Both the position numbers and the translations under genes were made by a program. 64,000 bases of DNA from Polaribacter sp. SA4-12 (lineage in GTDB: Bacteria > Bacteroidota > Bacteroidia > Flavobacteriales > Flavobacteriaceae), in the NCBI RefSeq assembly GCF_002163675.1, contig NZ_CP019334.1:382001-446000 (forward strand). Reading direction: 5' to 3'. Under the pieces are notes generated by a model. That model did not search any database. It was not told the origin of the DNA and saw only the letters and a list, made by a program, of their open reading frames with translations. This document shows positions 43,203 to 52,328 of the stretch, piece by piece. Positions within the stretch are counted from its first letter, which is position 1; the number at the start of each line of letters is the position of its first letter.

Positions 43203-44213
43203 TTACCAGTTTATTCTTGCTAGAATAGGGTAGTGGTCTGAATATTTTTCAGAAAAAGTATTGAATTGATTTATGTTAGCATTTTCATCAGAAAAAATAA
43301 AATCTATTCTCATAGGGAATGGATATTTAAAAGTTTTACCAAAACCTTTTCCAGCTTCTATAAAAGCATCTTTTTTGTTTTTTGATACTTGGTTATAAAC
43401 CCAAGAATAAGCCGTGTTATTAAAATCTCCACAAACTATTTTTTTTCCTTTCCAATTCTTCTCATGGGTCAAAAATAATTCAGTTTGTTCTGCTTGTTGC
43501 TTAAATCGATCTTTTAGTGTTTTTATTAATTTCTCTGAATTTTCTTGTCCAAAATTTTCTTTATCAGGAGAAATACTAAGTGATTGTAAGTGTAAATTAT
43601 AAACTCTAATTGTATCTTTTTTTCTAATAATATCAGCAAAAATAATATTGTTAGACGTGTTTTTTAATTTTAAAGAACCTTGATTAATGATTGGTAGTTT
43701 TGAGTAAATAGCCATTCCAAAACGTCCTCTAGCATATTTTTTTTCGATGTATTTGTATGGAAAGTCAAGTACATATTTTGGAAGTGACATGTTTTCTTGA
43801 ATTGTTAAAACATCAGGATCGTTATCTTTTATAAAAGAGATAATTTTTTCTTCTATACCTTCTTCATTCAACCAATTCCAATGATTAAATGTTCTAACAT
43901 TATAACTCATCACTTTTAAATCGGTGTTTAAAGGAGTGTTTTTCTTTGATAATTTATAGAAAGGAGTTACTGTAAACCAACCAATTAATAAGATAAGACT
44001 AGATAATATTAATTGCTTCTTTAATTTAATTAACCAATAAATAACAAAAGCTAAATTGATTAATAATAGTATAGGAACAAAAAGACTTAAAATTGCAAAA
44101 AGTGGAATTGTCTTTGGTGATACGTAAGGTAATAAATAAGACAACAGTAATAATGTTGCAAATAAAGAATTTAAAAAGTAGAGTAGTTTATCAATGGGGG
44201 ATAATTTTTTCAT
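43203..44213 (-). CDS. Membrane-anchored endonuclease/exonuclease/phosphatase (EEP) family protein
   Basis: 336 residues: three hydrophobic segments (about residues 12-30, 36-60 and 68-88), then an EEP-fold domain (PF03372). LKVMSYNVRTFNHWNW carries the metal-binding Asn, DPDVLTIQEN the Glu, KIVCGDFNNTAYSWVYNQ the Asp/Asn pair, and RIDFIFSDEN with YSDHYPILARI the final Asp and His. The catalytic domain should face one side of the inner membrane. The substrate (nucleic acid or lipid phosphate) is unknown. It is the last gene of the mutL operon, 1 bp after the second rhomboid. Confidence 0.9.
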   Translation of the reverse strand: MKKLSPIDKLLYFLNSLFATLLLLSYLLPYVSPKTIPLFAILSLFVPILLLINLAFVIYWLIKLKKQLILSSLILLIGWFTVTPFYKLSKKNTPLNTDLKVMSYNVRTFNHWNWLNEEGIEEKIISFIKDNDPDVLTIQENMSLPKYVLDFPYKYIEKKYARGRFGMAIYSKLPIINQGSLKLKNTSNNIIFADIIRKKDTIRVYNLHLQSLSISPDKENFGQENSEKLIKTLKDRFKQQAEQTELFLTHEKNWKGKKIVCGDFNNTAYSWVYNQVSKNKKDAFIEAGKGFGKTFKYPFPMRIDFIFSDENANINQFNTFSEKYSDHYPILARINW

Positions 44214-44214
44214 A

Positions 44215-45069
44215 CTATTTTCTACCTTGTTTAAATAAAAACTCTTTTTCAGCTTTGGTTAATGTATCATAACCAGATTTACTTATTTTATCTAAAATTC
44301 CATCTATTTGTTGTTGGTTTAAAGAACTATTTTGAACAGGCTTTTTTGCTCTTTTAGGTGATTTATAAACAGTTTTAAAAGGTTTCTTTTTTGATGTAAA
44401 CAACGATGTAATCTTATCCCAAATTTTTAAATCTTTATTCGTTGCTTTATTTACATATAAAAAACCAAATAAAGCGCCTCCTAAATGTGCAAAATGTCCA
44501 CCTGCATTTCCTCCAGATAAAGCTAAAACATCTAAACCTACCCAAATTGCAGCTAGATGCCATAATTTAACAAAACCAATAAAACGTAATTTTAATTCAT
44601 AATTTGGTATGTAGGTTGTTAAGCCAATAAAAATTGCAGAAATTCCTGCAGAAGCTCCAACTAAAACAGCTGATTGTCCTTCAAATAAAGGAAAATAATT
44701 CATACTTAATAGAAATAAAATCCCACCAAAAAGTGTTCCTAAGACATAAAAAGTCAGCAATTTTTTTTGAGTAAAATATTCAATAAATAGGTTACCTATA
44801 AAATATAAGGTTATTAAGTTTAGTAGAATATGTAAAAAGTCTGCATGTAAAAAGCCATAGGAAATAATTGTCCAAGGTTTAGAAAGTAATGAAGAAAAAC
44901 TATTGTCTAAAGAAAACCATTCTACAATAAAATTCATTTCTCCTTTATATAAATCTTGGAACACAGATGTAAATAAGGTAAAAATAAATATTGCCAGATT
45001 TACGTAGATTAATTTTTCTACAATAGTTCCGCTTTTATAACTTGATTTTATTTTATCTATAATACTCAT
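44215..45069 (-). CDS. Rhomboid family intramembrane serine protease, copy 2
   Basis: 284 residues with six membrane helices in the first about 205 residues and a soluble C-terminal tail. The catalytic Ser is in VLVGASAGISAIFIG, where the usual GxSG reads GASA, and the His is in HFAHLGGALFGFLYV. The conserved HILLNLITLYFIG (helix 2 His/Asn) is present. The tail has basic linkers (KSPKRAKKPVQ) and a helix (NQQQIDGILDKISKSGYD). It overlaps the first rhomboid by one base (TAATG). Confidence 0.92.
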   Translation of the reverse strand: MSIIDKIKSSYKSGTIVEKLIYVNLAIFIFTLFTSVFQDLYKGEMNFIVEWFSLDNSFSSLLSKPWTIISYGFLHADFLHILLNLITLYFIGNLFIEYFTQKKLLTFYVLGTLFGGILFLLSMNYFPLFEGQSAVLVGASAGISAIFIGLTTYIPNYELKLRFIGFVKLWHLAAIWVGLDVLALSGGNAGGHFAHLGGALFGFLYVNKATNKDLKIWDKITSLFTSKKKPFKTVYKSPKRAKKPVQNSSLNQQQIDGILDKISKSGYDTLTKAEKEFLFKQGRK

Positions 45070-45797
45070 TAATGTATTTTAAATTGATTTCTTTTCCAAT
45101 ACCAAGCTATTAAAAAACCTATTAATGCACCACCAACGTGTGCAAAATGGGCAATATTTCCAATTGAATATTTTGTCATTCCGAAGAATAAATCTCCTAA
45201 AATAATTACTGGTATAAAATATTTTGCAGCTATTGGAACAGGGAAAAATATCAACGCTAATTTTGCATCTTTAAAATACATTCCAAAAGCAACTAAAACT
45301 CCATAAACTGCTCCTGAAGCTCCAACTGCAGGTGTGTGATATAAATTATAGAATTTAATCATTTCTTCATTCGTTAGTGCAATTCTTGAGTCATTATAGC
45401 TCCCAGCATCTAAAATACTTTGAATATCACCAGCAGAAAGTCCAAAATTCATTAATTGTTCATAAATGCCATTAAATTGATAATAATTAGCCAAAGTATA
45501 AATTAAACCAGCTCCTAATCCTGCAGAAAAATAGAAGAATATAAACTTTTTCTTTCCCCACATTTGTTCTAAGGGAGTTCCAAAAGCCCATAAACCATAC
45601 ATATTAAATAAGATATGACTAAAACTACCATGCATAAACATGTGCGTTATATATTGCCAAATCCCAAAATGTTCGTTTTTAGGATAATGTAAAGCCAAAA
45701 TATTTGTAAAATCTAATTTTAAAAGTTGTGGAGCAACAAATAAAATTACATTAATAATGATTAAATGCTTTATAGCATCTGTAAGTTTATTATTCAT
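45069..45797 (-). CDS. Rhomboid family intramembrane serine protease, copy 1
   Basis: 242 residues, six membrane helices. It shows the canonical active site: VGASGAVYGVLVAFG (GASG, catalytic Ser) and IAHFAHVGGALIGFLIAW (His). SHILFNMYGLWAFGTPLEQM provides the helix 2 His and Asn. An insert between helices 3 and 4 (about residues 105-145) is longer than in copy 2. It starts 2 bp after mutL and overlaps copy 2. The two copies probably differ in substrate. Confidence 0.94.
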   Translation of the reverse strand: MNNKLTDAIKHLIIINVILFVAPQLLKLDFTNILALHYPKNEHFGIWQYITHMFMHGSFSHILFNMYGLWAFGTPLEQMWGKKKFIFFYFSAGLGAGLIYTLANYYQFNGIYEQLMNFGLSAGDIQSILDAGSYNDSRIALTNEEMIKFYNLYHTPAVGASGAVYGVLVAFGMYFKDAKLALIFFPVPIAAKYFIPVIILGDLFFGMTKYSIGNIAHFAHVGGALIGFLIAWYWKRNQFKIH

Positions 45798-45799
45798 TT

Positions 45800-47614
45800 T
45801 TAACTATTAAATAGATTATCTATTTCGTTTAATGTTAGTGTTTTAAAGGTTGGTTTTCCAAAAGGAGAAGTCGTAGGTTCTTTACATGAAAATAAATCAT
45901 TTACTAAACCTTCTTGTTCTCTTTCAGAGAGTTGTGTACCTGTTTTTATTGATAATGTTCTTGCAAAAGACTTCGCCATTACATCAAAATGACTAAAACT
46001 TGCACCTGGCACTTCTAAATCTATATCACTTAATAACTCTTCTAATATAATGGTTATTTTACTTTCTGTAACAGATACCGGTATTCCTTTTATAGTAACA
46101 CTGTCTTTTGTAAATTCATCAAAAGAAAAACCTGCATTTTCTAATTCGGTTTTAATCGTATAAATCATTTCTATTTCTGCGGATGAAAAAGAGATTTTAA
46201 CCGGAAATAATAATTGCTGACTATTTGCTTCTTTAACAGTAATACTTTCTAAAAATTCTTCATATAAAATTCGTTGATGCGCCAATGACTGATTGATTAA
46301 AACGACACCAGATTTTATAGAACTTAGTAAATATTTACGCTGAATTTGAAACGTTTTTTGTGTTTTTATTTCTTGTTGATTGTCAAATAATTCGATCTGT
46401 TTTTCTTCATCAGTTACAGCAACAGAAGTATATAAAGATTCCCAACTTTCTGTTTGTTGTTCTCTTCTGTATGGTGTATGAACTTCTTTTTTTGTTTCTT
46501 CTTTAAACGGATTAAAATCTGGATCAACAGAGATTTGTGGTGTTTTTGTTGATTTTGTATTCGTGTTTAAATGATAAGGAGTATCTAAGTTAGCATCTCT
46601 ATTAAAATCTAAAAGAGGTGCAACATTATATTGACCTAAACTGTGTTTTACAGTCGCTCTTAGCATTGCATACAATGCTTTCTCATTATCAAACTTTATT
46701 TCCGTTTTTGTAGGATGAATGTTAATGTCAATTGTATTTGCGGGTACTGTTAAATATAAAAAATATGAGGGATGTGAACCTTGTTCTAGCAAACCATCAA
46801 ATGCATTTACAACAGCATGATTTAAATAAGAACTTTTTATGAAACGATCATTTACAAAAAAGAATTGTTCACCACGTTTTCTTTTAGAAAATTCTGGTTT
46901 TGCAACAAAACCCTCAATAAAAACAATATCAGTTTGTTCATTTATAGGAACCAACTTTTCATTCATTTTGGCGCCAAAAATACTTACAATTCGTTTTCTT
47001 AAATTACTGCTTTTTAAATGATATACTTCATTATCATTATGATGCATTAAAAAAGCAATTGTTGGATGTGCTAAAGCTACTCTTTGAAATTCATCAACAA
47101 TATGACGTGTTTCAACAGTATCTGATTTTAAAAAATTTCTTCTTGCTGGAATATTATAAAACAAGTTTTTTACAGCAATACTTGATCCTTTACTCGTAGA
47201 AACAAAATCTTGTGAAACAATTTTACTTCCTTCAATTTTTATTGAAGTACCCAATTCTTCGTTTTCTTGCTTTGTTTTTAACTCAACATGAGCAATTGCA
47301 GCAATAGACGCTAAAGCTTCTCCTCTAAAACCTTTTGTAGAAAGATTAAATAAATCTTCTGCTTTTTGAATTTTAGAAGTTGCATGACGCTCAAAACACA
47401 TTCTAGCATCTGTTGCGCTCATACCTTTTCCGTCATCAATAACTTGAATTAACGTTTTACCAGCGTCTTTTAGTAATAATTTTATATTGGTTGCACCAGC
47501 ATCAATTGCATTTTCTAATAACTCTTTTACAACAGAAGCAGGACGTTGAACGACTTCTCCTGCTGCAATTTGGTTTGCAACATGATCTGGTAATAATTGA
47601 ATAATATCAGACAT
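45800..47614 (-). CDS. mutL: DNA mismatch repair protein MutL
   Basis: 604 residues. The N-terminal GHKL ATPase (about 1-330) has KELLENAIDAGATNI, DDGKGMSATDARMCFERHAT, FRGEALASIAAIAHVE and STKGSSIAVKNLFYNIPARR. A low-complexity linker (about 340-400) leads to the dimerisation domain. The endonuclease motif DQHAxxE of many MutL proteins appears changed to NQSLAHQRILYEE, so metal-dependent nicking is probably lost or uses other residues; the CPHGRP zinc motif is also altered to SPFGKPT. It overlaps the upstream small gene by one base. Confidence 0.96.
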   Translation of the reverse strand: MSDIIQLLPDHVANQIAAGEVVQRPASVVKELLENAIDAGATNIKLLLKDAGKTLIQVIDDGKGMSATDARMCFERHATSKIQKAEDLFNLSTKGFRGEALASIAAIAHVELKTKQENEELGTSIKIEGSKIVSQDFVSTSKGSSIAVKNLFYNIPARRNFLKSDTVETRHIVDEFQRVALAHPTIAFLMHHNDNEVYHLKSSNLRKRIVSIFGAKMNEKLVPINEQTDIVFIEGFVAKPEFSKRKRGEQFFFVNDRFIKSSYLNHAVVNAFDGLLEQGSHPSYFLYLTVPANTIDINIHPTKTEIKFDNEKALYAMLRATVKHSLGQYNVAPLLDFNRDANLDTPYHLNTNTKSTKTPQISVDPDFNPFKEETKKEVHTPYRREQQTESWESLYTSVAVTDEEKQIELFDNQQEIKTQKTFQIQRKYLLSSIKSGVVLINQSLAHQRILYEEFLESITVKEANSQQLLFPVKISFSSAEIEMIYTIKTELENAGFSFDEFTKDSVTIKGIPVSVTESKITIILEELLSDIDLEVPGASFSHFDVMAKSFARTLSIKTGTQLSEREQEGLVNDLFSCKEPTTSPFGKPTFKTLTLNEIDNLFNS

Positions 47615-47889
47615 TAATTTCCCTTGAAAATAGATAAATCGAAATCTATGATGTACAAAAAGATAAGTACTAAGATTGCGATAATGATAAATAGTGTTTT
47701 GTTTACACTTTTATCTGAGTTTTTTAAATCATAAAAAGCATCACTAAACTTCGTTTTTAGCCCTTTATTTTTACCAGTAGTTGATCTAAATTGATCTAAT
47801 TTGTGCTCAATTTTATAAGGATTTCCATCTCCTTTGTAATAACGAGGTTGGTAATCGAATTTATTATGTGTACGTTTTAAGAATCCCAT
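47614..47889 (-). CDS. Small single-pass membrane protein upstream of mutL
   Basis: 91 residues: a basic cytoplasmic part (FLKRTHNKFDYQPRYYKG, KNKGLKTKFSDAFYDL) and one C-terminal membrane helix (about residues 65-84). It is conserved in this position in Flavobacteria as far as I recall, often with the label riboflavin synthase subunit beta, which comes from the nearby ribH and has no support in the sequence. It heads the operon with mutL, two rhomboids and the EEP protein. Confidence 0.75.
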   Translation of the reverse strand: MGFLKRTHNKFDYQPRYYKGDGNPYKIEHKLDQFRSTTGKNKGLKTKFSDAFYDLKNSDKSVNKTLFIIIAILVLIFLYIIDFDLSIFKGN

Positions 47890-48200
47890 AGTTTTAGAAT
47901 TATTGGTTTATAAAGATTTAAAATAAATCAATTACTGTACCAATTATTTTAGACCATTTCTATATTGAAATGACAGTAATAATATACTCTTTTTTACTTT
48001 CTTCTTACTTGTAAATAAGAAATTCTAACAAAAGAGTCTGCTTTGATTTACTAACTTAGAAAAGAGAAAAATCATCATTTTCTTTTAAATTAATTTCAAA
48101 AGAGAAATTGTATCAGCATTTCAAATTTACAGAATTAAAAGGAATTCTTCAAAAAATGATGTTAAAAGTGTTCTTAAATTTTTAACTAACAAATTGTGTA
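47890..48200. other. Intergenic region between ribH and the mutL operon
   Basis: 311 bp with no credible ORF. AT-rich. A weak REP-like phrase, GAAATGACAG at about 47966-47975, is the reverse of CTGTCATTTC and may be a decayed repeat. I see no clear terminator for ribH, although AGAAATTCTAACAAAAGAG has short self-complementary pieces. Confidence 0.4.
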
Positions 48201-48707
48201 CTAAAAACCAATACTCTCACTTGTAGTATCAATATTTTTAAGTGCCGCCATTTTAATAGCTGCAACAGCACATTCTGTTCCTTTGTTTCCTAACTTACCT
48301 CCAGATCTATCTAGAGATTGTTGTTTTGTATTATCTGTTAAAACACAGAAAATTACAGGAACATCGTACTTAATATTTAAATCTACAATACCTTGTGTAA
48401 CACCTTCGCAAACAAAATCGAAATGTTTTGTTTCTCCTTGAATTACATTTCCAATTGCAATGATTGCATCAACTTGTTGAGATTGAATCATCTTTTTACA
48501 ACCATAAACCAACTCAAAACTTCCAGGAACATCCCAAGAAACAATGTTTTCTTTCGTTGCGCCACAATCTATTAAAGTTTCAATTGCGCCTTTTTGTAGG
48601 TTTTTTGTGATTTCAGGATTCCATTCTGAAACAACAATCCCAAATCGAAAAGATTTCGCATTTGGGATTGTTGCTTTATCGTAATGTGATAAATTAGTAG
48701 TAGCCAT
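48201..48707 (-). CDS. ribH: 6,7-dimethyl-8-ribityllumazine synthase
   Basis: 168 residues; the penultimate step of riboflavin synthesis, usually as an icosahedral 60-mer or decamer. Visible: FGIVVSEWNPEITKNL (substrate Trp), SWDVPGSFELVYGCKKM (SFE motif), DAIIAIGNVIQGETKHFDFV (phosphate loop with the catalytic His) and PVIFCVLTDNTKQQSLDRSG. Full length. It lies 76 bp after the TPR protein gene and may share its transcript. Confidence 0.96.
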   Translation of the reverse strand: MATTNLSHYDKATIPNAKSFRFGIVVSEWNPEITKNLQKGAIETLIDCGATKENIVSWDVPGSFELVYGCKKMIQSQQVDAIIAIGNVIQGETKHFDFVCEGVTQGIVDLNIKYDVPVIFCVLTDNTKQQSLDRSGGKLGNKGTECAVAAIKMAALKNIDTTSESIGF

Positions 48708-48783
48708 TTTATTTAGTTTGCAGTATTCAGTAATCAGTATTCAGTCAGCTATAAACTGCTAACTGAAACTGTTTTACTGTTTA

Positions 48784-49551
48784 CTATTTTACAGCATATT
48801 TTGCAGCTGCTAAATATTTCTCTATATCTCTACCTTGGTCAGATTTAGAATAGTTTTCTTTAATTTTTGTAAATAATGATTCAGCTTTACTATAATTCTT
48901 TAATTCCATTGCAGTTTGTCCTGCTTTGAATAAGAATAATGGCGTTGTAAAATCATTTGTTTTTTTATTTGCTGCTTTTTCATAATAATCTAAAGCATCA
49001 CTTGATTGATCGATATCTGCAAAAGCATCACCAATTGCACCTAAAGCAACAGGACCTAACATTTCGTCATCAGAATCAAATTTACTTAAATACTCAATTG
49101 CTTTTTCGTAATCTTTTAATTGTAAGTAAGAAACACCAGCATAATAATTTGCTAAGTTTCCAGCTTCTGTTCCGCTAAATTTATCAGCAACGTTTAAAAA
49201 ACCATAATTTCCATCAGCACCTTCTAAACCTAAGTTTAATAAAGAATCTATTCCTGTACCTGCAGTTGCAGCTTCATCAAAATATTTTCTTGGAAAAGCC
49301 AATTCATTAGAAGCTTTTACTTCATTTGGTTCAACTATATATTTAGTGTATCCTAAGTATCCTAAAAAGATAACAACAATAGCTATTAAAGCTATAAATA
49401 AAGGTTTACTATTTTTCTCAATCCATTGTTCAGATTTAGAAGCAGTTTCATCTAAAGTGTTTAAAACCCCAGCTGTTTCAAATTCTGATTCATCCATTTG
49501 GATTTCTTGTTTCTTACCTTCTGCCTTATATTTTTTCTTGTATGTTGCCAT
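48784..49551 (-). CDS. Membrane-anchored TPR protein (YfgM-like)
   Basis: 255 residues from the ATG at 49551; the nine upstream codons in frame (MSPLIFNET) are unlikely to be translated. The N-terminal cytoplasmic segment has a single membrane helix (about residues 60-80, PLFIALIAIVVIFLGYLGYT), then periplasmic TPR-like repeats: GNLANYYAGVSYLQLKDYEK, EMLGPVALGAIGDAFADID, and FLFKAGQTAMELKNYSKAES. The layout matches YfgM, an ancillary factor of the Sec translocon, but the match is architectural only. Confidence 0.85.
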   Translation of the reverse strand: MATYKKKYKAEGKKQEIQMDESEFETAGVLNTLDETASKSEQWIEKNSKPLFIALIAIVVIFLGYLGYTKYIVEPNEVKASNELAFPRKYFDEAATAGTGIDSLLNLGLEGADGNYGFLNVADKFSGTEAGNLANYYAGVSYLQLKDYEKAIEYLSKFDSDDEMLGPVALGAIGDAFADIDQSSDALDYYEKAANKKTNDFTTPLFLFKAGQTAMELKNYSKAESLFTKIKENYSKSDQGRDIEKYLAAAKYAVK

Positions 49552-49666
49552 CGTTTCATTAAAAATTAGTGGCGACAAAAATAGTTTTTTTAATTGGATT
49601 TTAAAAGCGGATAATTCGCTAAATTTTCAATAATTTGCAAAACCTTTTCAATATCAAATTCTATTC

Positions 49667-50746
49667 ATGTATTTACAGAAAATTTCTTTACTTAATTTTA
49701 AGAACATTGTGTCTCAATCTTTTGATTTTCAGCAGAAAATAAATTGTTTTGTGGGTGATAATGGCGTTGGTAAAACAAATATTTTAGATGCCATTTATTA
49801 TTTATCTTTTACAAAAAGTTACTTTAATTCTGTCGCTGTTCAGAATATTAGACATGGAGAAGGGTTTTTTATGGTTGAAGGTGACTATCTTTTAAACGAA
49901 AGAAACGAAAAAATTGTTTGCAGTCTTAAAAAAGGACAAAAGAAGGTTTTAAAAAGAAATGGTAAAAGCTACGAGAAGTTTTCTGAACATATTGGTCAAT
50001 TACCTTTGGTTATTATTTCTCCGGCAGATAGAGATTTAGTTACAGAAGGAAGTGATACAAGAAGAAAGTTTATAGATGGTGTAATCTCTCAACAAAATAA
50101 AAGCTACTTAAAAGATTTATTGTCTTATAATAAAGTATTAAGTCAAAGAAATGCTTTGTTAAAGTATTTTGCTGCAAATAGAACTTTTGATGCTTTAAAC
50201 TTAAGTGTTTATGATGATCAATTATCTGAATATGGAAGTAGAATTTATGAAGTCAGAAAAAGCTTTTTAGAAGATTTTATTCCGATTTTTAATGAGAAAT
50301 ATCAAATAATATCTGGTGATAAAGAACGCGTTAATCTTTTGTATAAAAGTCAGCTACACGATAGTTCTATAAAAGAATTATTGCAAAATTCATTAGTAAA
50401 AGATAAGATTATACAGTATACTACATCAGGAATTCATAAAGATGATTTGAGTTTTGAAATAGGAGATTACTCTATTAAGAAGTTTGGATCTCAAGGTCAA
50501 CAAAAATCATATTTAATTGCTTTAAAACTGGCGCAGTTTGAGTTTATTAAACAACAATCTAATGTGATTCCTATTTTATTGTTAGATGATATTTTTGATA
50601 AATTAGATGAAAATAGAGTTTCTCAAATTATAGATTTGGTGAATAATGATGAATTCGGACAAATATTTATAACAGATACGCATTCTGAAAGAACAGAGAA
50701 TATATTAAAACAAGGAAGTAAAGAATATCAGATTTTTAAGTTATAA
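49667..50746 (+). CDS. recF: DNA replication and repair protein RecF
   Basis: 359 residues. SMC-like ATPase that loads RecA at gaps together with RecO and Rec[15 protein letters not shown] opens the protein, [20 protein letters not shown] is Walker [20 protein letters not shown] is characteristic, [18 protein letters not shown] is the ABC signature and [16 protein letters not shown] is Walker B. Full length. It is followed by a DUF721 gene, a common pairing. Confidence 0.97.
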   Translation: MYLQKISLLNFKNIVSQSFDFQQKINCFVGDNGVGKTNILDAIYYLSFTKSYFNSVAVQNIRHGEGFFMVEGDYLLNERNEKIVCSLKKGQKKVLKRNGKSYEKFSEHIGQLPLVIISPADRDLVTEGSDTRRKFIDGVISQQNKSYLKDLLSYNKVLSQRNALLKYFAANRTFDALNLSVYDDQLSEYGSRIYEVRKSFLEDFIPIFNEKYQIISGDKERVNLLYKSQLHDSSIKELLQNSLVKDKIIQYTTSGIHKDDLSFEIGDYSIKKFGSQGQQKSYLIALKLAQFEFIKQQSNVIPILLLDDIFDKLDENRVSQIIDLVNNDEFGQIFITDTHSERTENILKQGSKEYQIFKL

Positions 50747-50747
50747 T

Positions 50748-50778
50748 GTCATTACGAGGAAGAATGACGAAGTAATCT
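50748..50778 (+). repeat. REP-like intergenic repeat, copy 3
   Basis: GTCATTACGAG then GAAGAATGACGAAGTAATCT, immediately after the recF stop (50744-50746) and 29 bp before the DUF721 start. It nearly matches the right half of copy 2 (6750-6777, minus sense). It shows the repeat inserting within an otherwise tight gene pair. Confidence 0.6.
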
Positions 50779-50807
50779 GCTAATAAATATCCCAATAATC
50801 CAAAATA

Positions 50808-51104
50808 ATGTCAAAAAGAGAAAACGATTCCTTTTCAATAGAAGATTTAATGAAGAGTTTTATCAAGGAAAATAACTTGAGTAAAGGAATGCAGAAAATA
50901 AAAGCTGAAGAAACTTGGAATAAAATGATGGGACCAGGAGTTGCTACACATACAACTTCTGTAAAACTGCAAAACAAAACATTGGTTGTTAATTTAAATT
51001 CTTCTGTTTTACGTGAAGAGTTAAGCTACGGAAAAGAGAAAATTATTAAAATGATGAATGAAGAAATAGGAGAGGACGCTATTTCTAAATTGATGTTGGT
51101 GTAA
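50808..51104 (+). CDS. DUF721 (DciA-like) protein
   Basis: 98 residues, DUF721 family (PF05258). SKGMQKIKAEETWNKMMGPG is the conserved opening, then ATHTTSVKLQNKTLVVNLNS and SSVLREELSYGKEKIIKMMNE. DciA proteins of this family load the replicative helicase in many bacteria lacking DnaC; whether this Bacteroidota member does so is inference. It follows recF, consistent with a replication/repair context. Confidence 0.85.
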   Translation: MSKRENDSFSIEDLMKSFIKENNLSKGMQKIKAEETWNKMMGPGVATHTTSVKLQNKTLVVNLNSSVLREELSYGKEKIIKMMNEEIGEDAISKLMLV

Positions 51105-51140
51105 TTTTTAAGGGTTCGCTAACGGTTTTTAGTGTTTTTT

Positions 51141-51220
51141 TTTGAGTGTTTAAGTACTAAATTTAGTAAATAATTACTGACCAAAAAAATCCGTGAGGAT
51201 TTTGTAAGTAGGCTAGAACC
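51141..51220 (-). repeat. Cassette-associated 3' element, copy B
   Basis: Shares TTGAGTGTTTAAGTACTAAA with ATTTAGTAAATAA, and GTAAGTAGGCTAGAACCAAA, with copy A. Between the blocks, AAAATCC-GTGA-GGATTTT (51186-51203) forms a perfect 7-bp hairpin followed, on the minus strand, by T residues; it may terminate the DUF4365 transcript. Confidence 0.65.
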
Positions 51221-51261
51221 AAACAATATAATATACCAGTTGTTTTGCATTGCCTTTTCTG

Positions 51262-52290
51262 TTAATATAATTCTATCTGACCATACTCATTAATTTGTTC
51301 TATAGTTTCAGATATTATCCAATTATCATTATTGTTAATCTTATTTAGAAATTCAAGACTGTTTTTTTTAAAGTAATAACCATACAATAAAGTACAGAGT
51401 TGTTTGATATTTAAATCTATATAATCATCAGTTAGAATGCTTTCAAGAATTTCTCTTTTTGAGTTAACTTTAGAAATGATTGCTTCAATTGATTGACCAA
51501 TTGTTCCTCTTGAAATATTATCCTCTTCATCTATTTGATTTAGTAATTTAATTACTTGAGATTTATCAAACATCTGTATTTTTTTTAATACAAAGTTTTT
51601 AATTTCATTATTTATATGTTCTCCTGTATAAAAAATATCTGGATGCCAAGGAATATGAGATACGTAATAAATTAAATTATATGGAATTTCTATATTTTCA
51701 GGATTAAATATGTAATCAATAAATTTTTGCCAAGTTTTTCGTTCATTAACATATCTTCTAAAAAGAACAATACTTCCCAAAGTAAATTCATTTTGATCAC
51801 TAGATTCAAACAATTCTAAAGTATCGGATAAAGAAATAATTGGAATATTATTTGTCAATTTAGGGATGAATATGTTATTGAAGTTTTCAAAATCAAATTG
51901 ATTTGCTCGATTTCCTTTAAATTTAATTGTATTAGTTTCTTTGTTGTTTTCTAAATAGTTTTTTATATCAATCCAAAATCCTTTGTTCAAATCTGGAACA
52001 TAAACTATTCCATAAACAGGTAGCGGATAATTTATCCAATAGCTTCGATGAGAACCAATTTGTATTCTACAATCTCCATTTTTTGAATTATAGTAAGATA
52101 AACCAGATTTTATCTGAATTGCTATACTTTTATTTAATGGTTTTTCATCTTTTATAAATTCGATAATTGCATCAATTCCCAAATCATTTTCTTGCTCTAT
52201 TTTATGAAAAAAACATTCAGAATCCTCTGTGATGGTTTTAATAAAGTTAACTCCTTTTTTTGAAGTTGTATTTGTTTTCGTATTTCTCAT
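51262..52290 (-). CDS. DUF4365 domain-containing protein (predicted restriction-like nuclease fold)
   Basis: 342 residues from the ATG at 52290 (a TTG two codons earlier is possible). The N-terminal about 130 residues match DUF4365 (PF14280), with IEQENDLGIDAIIEF and KSIAIQIKSGLSYYN giving the D...QxK arrangement of PD-(D/E)xK nucleases. The C-terminal about 200 residues are helical and unfamiliar. DUF4365 proteins are frequent in accessory and defence-like contexts. It is the only gene of a cassette-like unit and carries the same 3' element as the HEPN gene. Confidence 0.78.
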   Translation of the reverse strand: MRNTKTNTTSKKGVNFIKTITEDSECFFHKIEQENDLGIDAIIEFIKDEKPLNKSIAIQIKSGLSYYNSKNGDCRIQIGSHRSYWINYPLPVYGIVYVPDLNKGFWIDIKNYLENNKETNTIKFKGNRANQFDFENFNNIFIPKLTNNIPIISLSDTLELFESSDQNEFTLGSIVLFRRYVNERKTWQKFIDYIFNPENIEIPYNLIYYVSHIPWHPDIFYTGEHINNEIKNFVLKKIQMFDKSQVIKLLNQIDEEDNISRGTIGQSIEAIISKVNSKREILESILTDDYIDLNIKQLCTLLYGYYFKKNSLEFLNKINNNDNWIISETIEQINEYGQIELY

Positions 52291-52316
52291 TTTCAAATTT
52301 GCAATTTTGCTTTTGG

Positions 52317-52328
52317 GTTGCGCACAAC
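52317..52328. repeat. Short inverted repeat 5' of the DUF4365 gene
   Basis: GTTG-CGCA-CAAC lies 27 bp upstream of the DUF4365 start. Similar short inverted repeats lie upstream of the accessory genes at 24551 (TGTTG-G-CAACA) and, less perfectly, 25571 (GTTGCTAAC). Confidence 0.35.

Noticed and set aside
44215..45069. Inactive rhomboid pseudoprotease
   Set aside because: The catalytic Ser and His are both present; only the glycine after the Ser is changed to Ala, which active rhomboids tolerate.
47614..47889. Riboflavin synthase subunit beta
   Set aside because: The 91-residue protein has a basic tail and one membrane helix and none of the lumazine synthase motifs, which are in the gene at 48201.
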